DNA of 22,088 bases from CAIVPM01 sp049242865 (GTDB lineage: Bacteria; Bacteroidota; Bacteroidia; Chitinophagales; Chitinophagaceae): NCBI GenBank assembly GCA_049242865.1, contig JBMLOR010000014.1, forward strand, positions 1-22,088, read 5' to 3'. A program made the translations under genes and the position numbers. Under the pieces are notes generated by a model that was not told where the DNA came from, ran no database searches, and was given only the letters and a program-made list of their open reading frames with translations. This document shows positions 8,544 through 17,086 of this stretch, one piece after another. Numbering within the stretch: position 1 is the first letter of the stretch; the number at the start of each line of letters is the position of its first letter.

Positions 8544-11500
8544 CTATTCAACTACAATCTTTTGGTTGAAGGTGTGCCGTGTATTTGTAATATGCAAATT
8601 ATAAGTTCCTTTTGGCAAAACTTGTGTAGGCGAAATACTTAGTGTTGCATTTTCCTGGTTTATTGATAATGTGTGATGATAAACCAACTTACCTTCTACT
8701 GTCAAAATTCTTAAGTCGTATTTACCTTGTTCAACATTATTCAATTGAACCCCAATTTGATTGCCCTTAACAGGATTTGGATATACTGTTAAGTAGCTTA
8801 AACCTGCTTGATTATTTTTTACAGCAACAATTGAACTATATTTTTCAATATCGTTTTGTTGCAAAATTTTTATTCTATAGTATATTATTTTATTATCGTT
8901 GTTTATATCATCCAAATAACTATATGCATTTGTTACAAGTCCATTTTTTGCAACTTGAGTATTAATGATTGTGAAGTTAGTACCATCTTCACTTTTTTCT
9001 AAATCGTATGATTTAACGCCAGTTTCATTTTGTGCTTGCCATTTAATTTTTACTTTTTTATTATCTAATTTTTCGGCTACTACTTCAAAGCCTTTATTAG
9101 GCAAAATGCTATTTCTAAAAACAACAATAAATCTATCATCAGCATCTGCTACAGAACTTGTAAATTGATGAATATATGAAGATGTATTTAAGTCAATAAG
9201 CGTTTCTGTATTCAAAACTTTATCAATTAAGTAAGCTTTTGCACCCGCATCCCAATTATTTGGTTTTAATTCTAAGGCATAATTTGCATTAGTTTTAAGA
9301 CTTTTTAAGCTAACAAAAACACTGTCGTTACTTGCACCAATAAATGGTCTGTTTTCAATCGACAAAATGTAGCCATCTCTATTCAAAGCTATATTTTCCT
9401 CATTATTCCAAAGTTTCTCGGCATCCTCATTAAAACTAACTTGCTTATTGAAATTATTATGGAATTGTGTCATTACTTCACCTACAACTTCAGGTGTTGA
9501 AGATTCATATCTATTTAACCCTATACGTAATTGATCAATTTTGCCTGTGCCAGCTCCAAAAACAACTACAGTATCTCTTCTTGATTTTGCTGCTTCTGTA
9601 AACACAACACTTTGAGTAGTTGCATTGGCTTGTACAAAAAATGCTTGTCCACTTTGTATAATTTCTTTTTGTGCAGTACTTCCACCAGTTATTGTAAAAT
9701 TATTAGCACTATTTCTTTGAATAGTGATGTAACCTCCAGTGCCAGAACCACCACCCAATCTTGGATCCCAAGTATATACAGTATTGGTAATTCCACTACT
9801 TGCTGTAAAAACATCTTCTAACGAAACTGCACTTGCATAAGGGTTTGGTATTAAAATGTAATTATTAATTGCTACCGATGAGTTGAAAGATTTTGTACCC
9901 ATTAACAGCTCACCTGTGCTTCTTAAAGTAACATTTGCTGTGTTGGGAAAAACAGTTCCTGTAGGACCAGCAATAAATGCACCAAATGCATTATTTAACG
10001 CTGTACCAGTAAGATTTACAGCTGCAGGATTAGTTACATTAGTCCAAGTATTTGCATTGCCATTAAAAGTGAAAAAGTTATAACCTGGTCTTATAGCAGA
10101 TAAATTACTACCACTTGGACCAACTATATCAACTTGAGTTTTCCAAGTAGTATTTAATGAACTTGGTGTAGCTTGAGTAACTGGTGCTGTTAAAAGTCGC
10201 CATGCTCTTCTTGCTGGTAAAAAACGTTCAACAGTAACATTACCAGTAACTGTTCCTCCACTAGTTCCTACTCTTGCTGTACGAGTAGATATTGAAGACA
10301 ATGTAAGGTTATTATTGGTATTAAAATTTCCGTTTGTAATAATCAAATTGCCATTCACAGTTAAACTACCATTTAAAGTAACTCCAGCAGCATTATTGAT
10401 AGTTAAATTATAAATTGCATTGCCAGCAAATGTATTTGCTGCAATAGTTTGAGGTGTAGTACCTACAAACTCAATAGTTGCACCATCAGCATGAATTATA
10501 GTTCTACTTGTAACTGTTAAAGTTCCATTGTTTGTAATATTACCCGAAACTCTGAATATGCCATATCTTGTAAAGCCACTATTATTTGTAACAGTTAAAG
10601 TGGCTCCATTATTAATAGTAACATTTTTTGCAAAACTTAACCATTGAGCTTGATTATCGCCATTAATTTGTGGGAATCTATTAGTAGTTGCTGATACATC
10701 AGGAATTAAAATATCATCATCAATTGTTGGAACAACACCACCACTCCAATTTGCTGCAGTATTATAGTTTGTTGTTGAAGCCCCTGTCCATGTATTTACA
10801 AGACGAGTTGCTGTAATTACATACAATTTAGTGGTTACCAAATCTTCAGCAGTTACTAAAACATTAATCGTATTTGTGCCTACTATTAAAGCTAAACTTG
10901 CTGATGCTGCTCCACTATTTACAGTTGCATAAGCACCACCATTAATACTAACTTGTATGGTAGCATTCACAAAATCTTTAGTAGGTGTAACTGTAATAGA
11001 TGAAATATTATTGGCATAAGTAACTGAATAAGCAGTTGTATTTGTAGCAAAAGTTGGAGAAAGACTACCACTGCTTATTGAAAGTGAAATTAAATCTGCA
11101 TCATTTGATAAAGGAATAACGGTATCTGTTGCTGAAAAACCACCTTGGTCTGCTACAGAATTTTTATTAGCTCTAACTCTGTAATAATATGTTGTATTTG
11201 GAGAAAGACCTGTTAAGTTGTGTGAGGTTCCGTTTACATTTAACCCATTGTAACCACTCACAAAAGAAGAAAAATCTCCACTTGTTGAAACGTCTAAGTA
11301 ATAATTATTAATATTTTGCAAATTAGCCATTAATGGAATATCCCAGTTAGCCGTGAATCCATTTCCATTTTTGTTTGTTTCAGGTTTTACTCTAGGTATT
11401 ATTGTAGCGTAACTTTCTACCCAATTACTAGTATTACCTGTTAAGCTCATGTTTGTTAAGGTTCCATTATTTGAATTGCTAGTTTGTGCTTCAAGCGTTG

Positions 11501-13763
11501 TAATACCTGTATTTGTTGCACCAGCAATTCCTTTATCAAAATCATAATACTGCACTAAGTTATTTAATGATGAACTTATGATGGTTTGCATATTGCTGTT
11601 GATTTCTGAAGCACTTCTTGCAATATTCCATAACCTAACTTCATCAATAGCTCCAGTAAAATATTTTGGAGATGCTTGAAAACTATGTACTCCAATTCGC
11701 AAAGATTCTGTATTTGCTGTTGTGGTTATAGCAGTTCCTGTAAGACTTGTTGCTACCCCATTTATATAAAGTGTTCTTACGCTTCCTTCTTTTACTGCTG
11801 CTATATGATACCATTTACCAGCTTCTAAAACACCATTGGCAGTTTGCAATCCATCGAAAGTTAACCCTGTAAATGGTGATGTAGTGGATAATCCAAGATA
11901 ATATCCTAAAGAACCATTAGTATGAGATTTACTAATAATACCTGCACCATTAGTAAAGCTAGTGGGTCGTATCCAAGCTTCTATTGTATAATTGGTAGTT
12001 AAATCAAGCACATTTGCATCTGCAATTGTTACATGGTCATTCGTACCATCAAAATTCAATGCATTACCTGGTGCAGTGTATAAATTAGCTGTATCTTCAA
12101 TAAAATAACCTTTTACAGCAAAATCATTGGTGGCATTTCCTGTTCCATCACCAATGGCAAAAGAGTTTGTAGTGGTTGCACCAAACGGTATCATTCTAAA
12201 TGTTACAGTACTTGTAGATGGTACGTTTTGTAATGCTGCTATACCTGATAAATCTATTGGCGATAACTTAGCTGTTGTTAATGCAGTTACAGTTGAAATT
12301 GAACGTGTTGCAATGTTTACAAACGAACCATTATTTATTTGATATTGAAATTGATACTGATTTGGACCACTTGTATTTATCCTAATATTTACAGTATCTA
12401 TTAAACTAAAATTTACAGTTTTACCTGATGTTGGTTGCAGCTTAAAACTCATGAATTTATTTTCACTAATACCAACTGTAGCAGTAGAATTAGACCATGA
12501 TAATGCCCCCCAATATCCTGCCAATCCAAATGTACCAGTATTTCCAGTGCCTACAGTAAAAGACTGAGGTGCTGTAATTCTTGAGTCTAATGTTGTGGGA
12601 GCAAATGAACTAGTTGCTCCATTACTTTGTGTGCTATTTAAATTTGCTGTATTAAAACCAGCTAACACAGTTGTAGGAAAAGCAGATCTGGTATCTACAA
12701 CATTTTGTGGATATGCTAATACTGAATTATAGGCATTATACATAGTACCCATTGCAGTTAAATTTCCATTTGCATCACGCAATGGAAAATGATCTTCAAA
12801 AAAAGGAGCATATCGTTCGATGCGTGGATCACTGTCCATCCATGGTAAAGCCAACTCAAAAAATGCTTGATTTACAGCAGCACTTCTATTTACATTGGCA
12901 TTAAACTCAGTAACCCAAATAGGTTTTTTATACAAATTCCAAACATTATCTATGTAAGCTTTAAATCTATTTAAAACTTGCGTTGCTGTTGGATTAGCAT
13001 TTAGGGTGCTTAACCAATTGCCCCAATCGTACCAATGCACACAAACCACATCATAATGCATTTTTTGCTTTTCAGCTTCGGTAGTAAAACTATCAACCCA
13101 AGTTGCATAGCCTTCTTCTTTTCCTACAGGGCTACCCATTCTATATCCTGCTCTGAGCAAATTTTTGTATAATGGTAAGGCTTCACTAACATACAAATTT
13201 GCTTGACCATCTCCATCAGGCTCATTAAATGCCAAATAATGGGTTACAGAATCTTTATTTATAACAGAATCTACACGTAAATCTGCAGCACTATTTCTTC
13301 CCCAAGCCATTGGCACAAACTCTCTTGTTGAAATTGTTGTATCTCTTATACCCCAATCATAAAACCAAGTAACATTTGCAGCAATTTCATCTTGATTGGT
13401 AATTACACCTGCTCCTTTTTTTCTTACTGGTGTGTTTGGTAAGGGTAGTACTCTAATAAATGAAATTTTATTTTGCATTTCAAAGGCTAAATTCACATTT
13501 ATGGCACTTTGAGTAGCCATGTATGTAAATCTTTCCCCTGTGCCATCTTCGTTTTCAGCTAAAGTAGCCATAAAACCAAAACTTAATTGAATAGACTTTA
13601 TACTATTGTTTAACCCACCTGGTATGGCATTACCTTTATAAATAGTTCTCTCAACACAAGTTGCAGAGGTTCCACCAAAATTATACCCTGAATAAATAGT
13701 GAGCTGAGCTTGGATATTTTGATACAAAACCACTAATAACATCACTAACAAAAACTTTTTCAT
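8544..13763 (-). CDS. Secreted modular glycoside hydrolase (Asl1-like/GH128-type catalytic domain, LamG, Fn3, cadherin-like, T9SS sorting domain)
   Basis: This 1739-residue protein has a signal peptide at 1-19 (cleavage after NIQA). Residues 21-105 (IYSGYNFGG, IPGGLNNSIKSIQL) resemble a beta/gamma-crystallin Greek-key domain. Residues 110-350 look like an Asl1-like (GH128-type) TIM barrel, with probable acid/base E181 in AFNEPDGDG and nucleophile E286 in IWVTEFN. GH128 enzymes cleave beta-1,3-glucan, but the substrate here is not proven. Then come an unassigned beta-sandwich (365-555), a LamG/concanavalin-like lectin domain (568-715), Fn3 (785-880), a cadherin-like beta-sandwich (888-988) and repeated N/T/G-rich beta strands (990-1180). 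The C-terminus has a final Ig/Fn3-like module (1558-1650) and a type A T9SS sorting domain (1655-1739, YPNP at 1661). It should be exported and anchored or released at the cell surface. A well-formed promoter lies upstream at 13812-13840. Confidence 0.88.
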   Translation of the reverse strand: MKKFLLVMLLVVLYQNIQAQLTIYSGYNFGGTSATCVERTIYKGNAIPGGLNNSIKSIQLSFGFMATLAENEDGTGERFTYMATQSAINVNLAFEMQNKISFIRVLPLPNTPVRKKGAGVITNQDEIAANVTWFYDWGIRDTTISTREFVPMAWGRNSAADLRVDSVINKDSVTHYLAFNEPDGDGQANLYVSEALPLYKNLLRAGYRMGSPVGKEEGYATWVDSFTTEAEKQKMHYDVVCVHWYDWGNWLSTLNANPTATQVLNRFKAYIDNVWNLYKKPIWVTEFNANVNRSAAVNQAFFELALPWMDSDPRIERYAPFFEDHFPLRDANGNLTAMGTMYNAYNSVLAYPQNVVDTRSAFPTTVLAGFNTANLNSTQSNGATSSFAPTTLDSRITAPQSFTVGTGNTGTFGLAGYWGALSWSNSTATVGISENKFMSFKLQPTSGKTVNFSLIDTVNIRINTSGPNQYQFQYQINNGSFVNIATRSISTVTALTTAKLSPIDLSGIAALQNVPSTSTVTFRMIPFGATTTNSFAIGDGTGNATNDFAVKGYFIEDTANLYTAPGNALNFDGTNDHVTIADANVLDLTTNYTIEAWIRPTSFTNGAGIISKSHTNGSLGYYLGLSTTSPFTGLTFDGLQTANGVLEAGKWYHIAAVKEGSVRTLYINGVATSLTGTAITTTANTESLRIGVHSFQASPKYFTGAIDEVRLWNIARSASEINSNMQTIISSSLNNLVQYYDFDKGIAGATNTGITTLEAQTSNSNNGTLTNMSLTGNTSNWVESYATIIPRVKPETNKNGNGFTANWDIPLMANLQNINNYYLDVSTSGDFSSFVSGYNGLNVNGTSHNLTGLSPNTTYYYRVRANKNSVADQGGFSATDTVIPLSNDADLISLSISSGSLSPTFATNTTAYSVTYANNISSITVTPTKDFVNATIQVSINGGAYATVNSGAASASLALIVGTNTINVLVTAEDLVTTKLYVITATRLVNTWTGASTTNYNTAANWSGGVVPTIDDDILIPDVSATTNRFPQINGDNQAQWLSFAKNVTINNGATLTVTNNSGFTRYGIFRVSGNITNNGTLTVTSRTIIHADGATIEFVGTTPQTIAANTFAGNAIYNLTINNAAGVTLNGSLTVNGNLIITNGNFNTNNNLTLSSISTRTARVGTSGGTVTGNVTVERFLPARRAWRLLTAPVTQATPSSLNTTWKTQVDIVGPSGSNLSAIRPGYNFFTFNGNANTWTNVTNPAAVNLTGTALNNAFGAFIAGPTGTVFPNTANVTLRSTGELLMGTKSFNSSVAINNYILIPNPYASAVSLEDVFTASSGITNTVYTWDPRLGGGSGTGGYITIQRNSANNFTITGGSTAQKEIIQSGQAFFVQANATTQSVVFTEAAKSRRDTVVVFGAGTGKIDQLRIGLNRYESSTPEVVGEVMTQFHNNFNKQVSFNEDAEKLWNNEENIALNRDGYILSIENRPFIGASNDSVFVSLKSLKTNANYALELKPNNWDAGAKAYLIDKVLNTETLIDLNTSSYIHQFTSSVADADDRFIVVFRNSILPNKGFEVVAEKLDNKKVKIKWQAQNETGVKSYDLEKSEDGTNFTIINTQVAKNGLVTNAYSYLDDINNDNKIIYYRIKILQQNDIEKYSSIVAVKNNQAGLSYLTVYPNPVKGNQIGVQLNNVEQGKYDLRILTVEGKLVYHHTLSINQENATLSISPTQVLPKGTYNLHITNTRHTFNQKIVVE

Positions 13764-13811
13764 ATTTTACTATTTATTAAATAATCTCTCGATTTAGAGC
13801 AATCTCGTATA

Positions 13812-13840
13812 CAAATATAACAATTCAAACGTTTAACAAA
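13812..13840 (-). promoter_or_regulatory. Promoter of the modular glycoside hydrolase gene (TTTG-N17-TATATTTG)
   Basis: On the minus strand a TTTG (-33) at 13837-13840 is 17 bases from an exact -7 box TATATTTG at 13812-13819. Transcription would start near 13806, leaving about 43 bases of leader before the ATG at 13763. Confidence 0.65.
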
Positions 13841-14007
13841 TGAAATCTAAAAAAAACTCGAAGATTTTAATCTTTTTGAAAATTCCCTTTTTTTAAAACT
13901 ATCATCCAAATGCATCAACAAATACAAACTTGCTACACTTTGGTATAACTAAACTTCAAAAAATTTCACATTACAATTAACAAAATGTTGAAAATTTTTC
14001 TTAACAG

Positions 14008-14041
14008 TTTGATTACTAACTTGATAAATAGAATATTCTTG
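14008..14041 (+). promoter_or_regulatory. Candidate pgk promoter (TTTG-N22-TATTCTTG)
   Basis: TTTG at 14008-14011 is followed after 22 bases by TATTCTTG (14034-14041), one mismatch from TAnnTTTG. Predicted start near 14047, with a leader of about 15 bases to the ATG at 14062. The rest of 13764-14061 (298 bases) is AT-rich divergent promoter DNA in which I see no gene. Confidence 0.42.
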
Positions 14042-14061
14042 CAACAAATAATAAAACCATA

Positions 14062-15282
14062 ATGTCAAACTTTTCTTCATTTAATTTCAACAATCAAAAA
14101 GTTTTAGTGAGAGTAGATTTTAATGTTCCTCTTCACAAAGAAACTTTTGAAATAACAGATGACACAAGAATTAAAGCTGCTGTTCCTACCATAAAAAAAA
14201 TAATTAATGACGGGGGAAGTGTAATTTTAATGAGCCATTTAGGCCGACCAAAAGATGGACCTGAAAATAAATCGTCTTTACAGCATATAGTAAAACATCT
14301 TCATCAACTTTTAAACACTGACTCTACAAAACCAGTTAATGTTTTTTTTGCAAATGATTGTATTGGCGAACAAGCATACCAAACTGCAAGTATGCTAAGA
14401 AATGGTGAAGTTTTACTTTTAGAAAACCTACGTTTTTATAAAGAAGAAGAAAAAGGAGACGAAGCTTTTGCCCAAAAATTAGCTCAACTAGGAACTGTTT
14501 GGGTAAACGATGCTTTTGGAACAGCCCATCGTGCACATGCTAGCACAGCAGTAATGGCTAAATTTTTTGATAGAGAAAAAAGATTTTTTGGTTTACTAAT
14601 GGATGCTGAGGTTTCAGCAGCCAACCAAGTTTTACATAATACCCAAAAACCATTTACTGCCATAATTGGTGGTGCCAAAGTGAGCGATAAAATATTGATT
14701 ATTGAAAACTTATTGAATAAAGCTACCGATATTATTATAGGTGGAGGAATGGCCTACACTTTTATGAAAGCACAAGGAGGCACCATTGGTAAAAGTTTAT
14801 GTGAAGATGATAGATTAGATACTGCTTTAGAAATTCTAAAAAAAGCTGCCGAAAAAGGAGTAAATATTCATTTACCGAGTGACAGTGTAATTGCAGACAA
14901 CTTTAGTAATGATGCCAACACTTCTAACGCTCCAAGCAATAACATTTGTGATGGTTGGATGGGTTTAGACATTGGTTCTAACGCTTGCGAGCAATTCACA
15001 AATGTATTATTACAAAGTAAAACTATTTTATGGAACGGCCCTATGGGCGTATTTGAAATGTCGAAATTTCAGCACGGCACTAAAGCTATTGCAATAGCAG
15101 TAGCTAAGGCTACAGAAAATGGTGCATATAGTTTGGTTGGTGGTGGCGACAGTGTTGCTGCTGTTAATCAATTTGGCTTTAACAACAAAGTGAGTTATGT
15201 AAGCACAGGCGGTGGTGCTATGTTAGAGTTTTTTGAAGGAAAAGAATTGCCGGGCATTGCTGCAATAACAAAAGATTTCTAA
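14062..15282 (+). CDS. pgk: Phosphoglycerate kinase
   Basis: This 406-residue cytoplasmic enzyme is full length for a bacterial PGK. It transfers phosphate from 1,3-bisphosphoglycerate to ADP, the first ATP-yielding step of glycolysis, and works in reverse in gluconeogenesis. Signatures in order: VLVRVDFNVPL (14-24), the substrate loop SHLGRPKDGP (58-67), LLENLRFYKEEE, WVNDAFGTAHRAHAS, the hinge-region GGAKVSDKI, the nucleotide-site WNGPMGVFE (from W324), GGGDS (360-364) and STGGGAMLEF near the end. No key residue is missing. It is transcribed divergently from the glycoside hydrolase gene and has no gap or other glycolytic gene beside it. No hairpin terminator is visible in the 36 bases between its stop and the next promoter. 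Confidence 0.98.
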   Translation: MSNFSSFNFNNQKVLVRVDFNVPLHKETFEITDDTRIKAAVPTIKKIINDGGSVILMSHLGRPKDGPENKSSLQHIVKHLHQLLNTDSTKPVNVFFANDCIGEQAYQTASMLRNGEVLLLENLRFYKEEEKGDEAFAQKLAQLGTVWVNDAFGTAHRAHASTAVMAKFFDREKRFFGLLMDAEVSAANQVLHNTQKPFTAIIGGAKVSDKILIIENLLNKATDIIIGGGMAYTFMKAQGGTIGKSLCEDDRLDTALEILKKAAEKGVNIHLPSDSVIADNFSNDANTSNAPSNNICDGWMGLDIGSNACEQFTNVLLQSKTILWNGPMGVFEMSKFQHGTKAIAIAVAKATENGAYSLVGGGDSVAAVNQFGFNNKVSYVSTGGGAMLEFFEGKELPGIAAITKDF

Positions 15283-15318
15283 ATAATATTAAAAAACAAA
15301 GGAAAAACGCAACAAAAT

Positions 15319-15348
15319 TTTGGTAATTGATTATCACTTTTATATTTG
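15319..15348 (+). promoter_or_regulatory. Promoter of the PUR-like gene (TTTG-N18-TATATTTG)
   Basis: TTTG at 15319-15322 lies 18 bases from an exact TATATTTG at 15341-15348. Predicted start is near 15354, about 25 bases before the GTG at 15379. The TTG codon at 15346 lies inside the -7 box, which rules it out as the translation start of a transcript from this promoter. Confidence 0.68.
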
Positions 15349-15378
15349 TTGCACATTTATAACAAAAAAAAATTAAAG

Positions 15379-15831
15379 GTGGCTTACGATACAACAGAAC
15401 AAAAACCTAGTGCATATAGTAAGATAATAAGAGCAGGTAAAAAAAGAACCTACTTCTTCGATATCAAAGAATCTAGAGTAAACGATTATTACTTAATAAT
15501 TACAGAAAGTAGAAAAAGATTTGATGATAATGGGTATGATAAAAGTAAATTATTTGTTTACAAAGAAGACCTAAACAAATTTGTTAATACTTTAACTGAT
15601 GTTGTGAATCATGTAAAAGTAGAACTAATGCCTAATTACAATTTCGATGAATTTAATCACGAAAGCATTAGCCCTGATTATGCAAAACCAGTTGAAAATA
15701 CACAAACATCTGTAGAGGTAAAAACAGATGAAATTGTACAAGAAGAAAAATTAGAACAACCCATTGAAATACAGGATTCTAGCAACGATAAAAATGTAAA
15801 TAGTGCCCATGAAACTGTAGATAAATGGTAA
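15379..15831 (+). CDS. PUR-alpha-like nucleic-acid-binding protein (DUF3276 family)
   Basis: This is a 150-residue protein read from GTG at 15379. Residues 10-85 form the single PUR repeat: IIRAGKKRTYFFDIKES, DYYLIITESRKRF, then KLFVYKEDLNKFVNTLTDVV, giving the beta-sheet plus helix pattern of PUR-alpha domains. Small bacterial PUR proteins bind single-stranded DNA or RNA; BpuR of Borrelia is a characterised example. Residues 86-150 are an acidic, Glu/Asp/Gln-rich tail, probably disordered. The frame stays open upstream to a TTG at 15346, but that codon overlaps the -7 box, so GTG is preferred. The GTG follows the A/G-rich sequence AATTAAAG. A strong terminator begins seven bases after the stop, so it is monocistronic. 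Confidence 0.87.
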   Translation: MAYDTTEQKPSAYSKIIRAGKKRTYFFDIKESRVNDYYLIITESRKRFDDNGYDKSKLFVYKEDLNKFVNTLTDVVNHVKVELMPNYNFDEFNHESISPDYAKPVENTQTSVEVKTDEIVQEEKLEQPIEIQDSSNDKNVNSAHETVDKW

Positions 15832-15837
15832 ACTTTT

Positions 15838-15866
15838 AAATCCTGTGTTTCACAGGATTTTTTTTT
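15838..15866 (+). terminator. Intrinsic terminator of the PUR-like gene
   Basis: A 10-bp perfect stem, AAATCCTGTG (15838-15847) with CACAGGATTT (15851-15860), has a TTT loop and runs into nine T in total (15858-15866). Confidence 0.9.
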
Positions 15867-15884
15867 GATAGTAGTATAAAACAT

Positions 15885-15915
15885 AAAAAAAGGGCCAGGA
15901 TAAATATCCAGCCCC
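15885..15915 (-). terminator. Minus-strand intrinsic terminator (small RNA and/or end of the six-gene cluster)
   Basis: On the minus strand GGGC-U-GGAU pairs with AUCC-(U)-G-GCCC around an AUUU loop, followed by seven T (15891-15885). It is the first good terminator downstream of the DUF1361 gene. The plus strand also has five T after the stem, so weak bidirectional use is possible. Confidence 0.7.
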
Positions 15916-15945
15916 GTTTTTAAAATCCAATATCCTATGAAAAAC
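15885..15945 (-). ncRNA. Candidate small RNA with its own promoter and terminator
   Basis: On the minus strand a TTTG-N20-TACTTTCG promoter-like pair (15951-15982) would start a transcript near 15945. That transcript would end in a GC-rich hairpin plus seven U at 15885-15891, giving an RNA of about 61 nt. No convincing reading frame fits inside it. Upstream AGGAUA (15936-15931) can pair with UAUCCU (15902-15897), which is the 3' arm of the terminator hairpin, so two structures compete. The alternative is that this is only the 3' untranslated end of the DUF1361 mRNA, whose stop is at 16050. I do not recognise a named RNA family. Confidence 0.4.
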
Positions 15946-15950
15946 CGACG

Positions 15951-15982
15951 CGAAAGTAATAGGCTGAAACATATTTAACAAA
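15951..15982 (-). promoter_or_regulatory. Candidate promoter of the small RNA (TTTG-N20-TACTTTCG)
   Basis: On the minus strand TTTG at 15979-15982 is 20 bases from TACTTTCG at 15951-15958, one mismatch from TAnnTTTG. The spacing is ideal. It sits in the otherwise gene-free stretch 15867-16049; the remainder, 15983-16049, is AT-rich with nothing recognisable. Confidence 0.42.
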
Positions 15983-16049
15983 AAAATAATATTAAAATAG
16001 CATTAAAAATTAAATCGTTTGACAATTAAATAAACTTATCAAAAGATGA

Positions 16050-16682
16050 TTAGCTTGGTTTTGAGTTAAACCTGTAATAACTAAATTTTAATCCTATAAA
16101 TAAACTAAAAAAGAATACAAAACAATAAGTTTTAACGTGATTAAATGGATTCATTAACCTATCTATGCTTTCATTTATGATTACATTTGGACTTGTAAAA
16201 ATATCCCAACTATTAAATCTTAAAAATCTACCTAAATAAACGCCATAGCTACAAACTATTACTATGGATATTATAAAAAATAACGACAGCTTTTGTGAGA
16301 TATATTGCCTAAAAAATGTTTCAATATCTTTTAATGAAACTATGGTACAAATTAATCCAACCCAACTAGCTTGTATAACTAAAATTACATCAAACCAAAG
16401 TGGCACATCTTTTCTTTCCTTAAAATGTAAAACATCTGTAATTAAATAGGCTGCATTTGGAAAAAATATAAGCCATAAAACAAATACAAATACTTTAGCG
16501 TGTAGGTTTAACTTGTTTTTCAATAAAAAACTACTCAACAAAATAGGTATTACAGCTAAAAACGTATTCCAAATATAAAATCCAAAGAAAAATGTTTTGG
16601 TATAAACAAATCGTGCCAACAATAAAAACATCAAAAATGAAATACTAAGTAGTATTGTTTTAAAAGAATGGTTAAAATGCAT
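16050..16682 (-). CDS. DUF1361 family integral membrane protein
   Basis: This 210-residue protein is very hydrophobic, with about six TM segments (roughly 10-26, 32-53, 61-81, 96-118, 132-150 and 186-203). It matches the DUF1361 pattern: FYIWNTFLAVIPILLS near the N-terminus, then WLIFFPNAAYLITDVLH, WFDVILVIQASWVGL, and YGVYLGRFLRFNSWDI. The function of the family is not known to me. It begins two bases after the dgkA-like stop, so the two genes are surely co-transcribed and probably translationally coupled. The next terminator downstream is at 15885-15915. Family assignment is good; the role is open. Confidence 0.85.
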   Translation of the reverse strand: MHFNHSFKTILLSISFLMFLLLARFVYTKTFFFGFYIWNTFLAVIPILLSSFLLKNKLNLHAKVFVFVLWLIFFPNAAYLITDVLHFKERKDVPLWFDVILVIQASWVGLICTIVSLKDIETFFRQYISQKLSLFFIISIVIVCSYGVYLGRFLRFNSWDIFTSPNVIINESIDRLMNPFNHVKTYCFVFFFSLFIGLKFSYYRFNSKPS

Positions 16683-16684
16683 AG

Positions 16685-17029
16685 TTAAAATATTTTAGGT
16701 AAAAAAATAATACAAGCAATTACTAAACTTACCAAACAAAACAGCAAAACAGCCCCTGCTGATACATCTTTTATTATTTTAATAGATGGATGAAAGTCTA
16801 ACGATAAATAATTACACAACTTTTCAATTGCTGTGTTTACAATTTCTAAACTTAATACTATTCCAATGCACAATACAATAGCCAACCATTCGGTAACTGA
16901 TGATTTAAAAACAATAGCACCTATAATAACTATTGCTGCTGCTAACATTTCTAAAACAAAATTTTTTTCGTGTAGCAGGGTATATTTTATACCACAATAA
17001 GCGTGGTATATACTTTTTAAAATTGTCAT
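16685..17029 (-). CDS. DgkA-family lipid kinase (diacylglycerol/undecaprenol kinase)
   Basis: This 114-residue protein has three TM helices (about 28-44, 48-68 and 92-112) and an N-terminal amphipathic helix. The DgkA signature is complete: E27 in EKNFVLEM, then LEIVNTAIEKLCNYL with E62, N65 and catalytic-type E69, then H80 and K87-D88 in KDVSAGAVLL. DgkA proteins phosphorylate diacylglycerol or, in many bacteria, undecaprenol, recycling membrane lipid carriers at the inner membrane. Sequence alone does not decide the substrate. It lies downstream of the COQ4-like gene, separated by 68 bases containing a long hairpin, and directly upstream of DUF1361. Confidence 0.92.
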   Translation of the reverse strand: MTILKSIYHAYCGIKYTLLHEKNFVLEMLAAAIVIIGAIVFKSSVTEWLAIVLCIGIVLSLEIVNTAIEKLCNYLSLDFHPSIKIIKDVSAGAVLLFCLVSLVIACIIFLPKIF

Positions 17030-17052
17030 ACTTATTATTTTATTAATTAAAA

Positions 17053-17086
17053 CCCATATTGCTAGTATTTAAACTGGCAATATGGG
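17053..17086 (-). terminator. Long intergenic hairpin inside the cluster (partial terminator or processing site)
   Basis: A 13-bp stem (17053-17065 with 17074-17086, one T-G pair) encloses TATTTAAA. On the minus strand only four T follow, so termination is probably incomplete. It sits between the COQ4-like and dgkA-like genes, with no promoter visible between it and the dgkA start. Partial attenuation or mRNA processing is a reasonable reading. Confidence 0.5.

Noticed and set aside
8544..13763. N/T/G-rich beta-strand region of the large protein as a DNA tandem repeat
   Set aside because: The similarity is compositional at protein level; I could find no regular DNA repeat unit.
13934..13942. 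TACACTTTG upstream of pgk as a -7 box
   Set aside because: It has three bases rather than two between TA and TTTG and would place the start over 100 bases upstream; the pair at 14008-14041 fits better.
15937..15978. Plus-strand 13-codon frame (MKNRRESNRLKHI) rich in uncommon Arg codons
   Set aside because: It could be a leader peptide, but no regulated gene follows on the plus strand, and the same bases are better explained by the minus-strand promoter and small RNA candidate.
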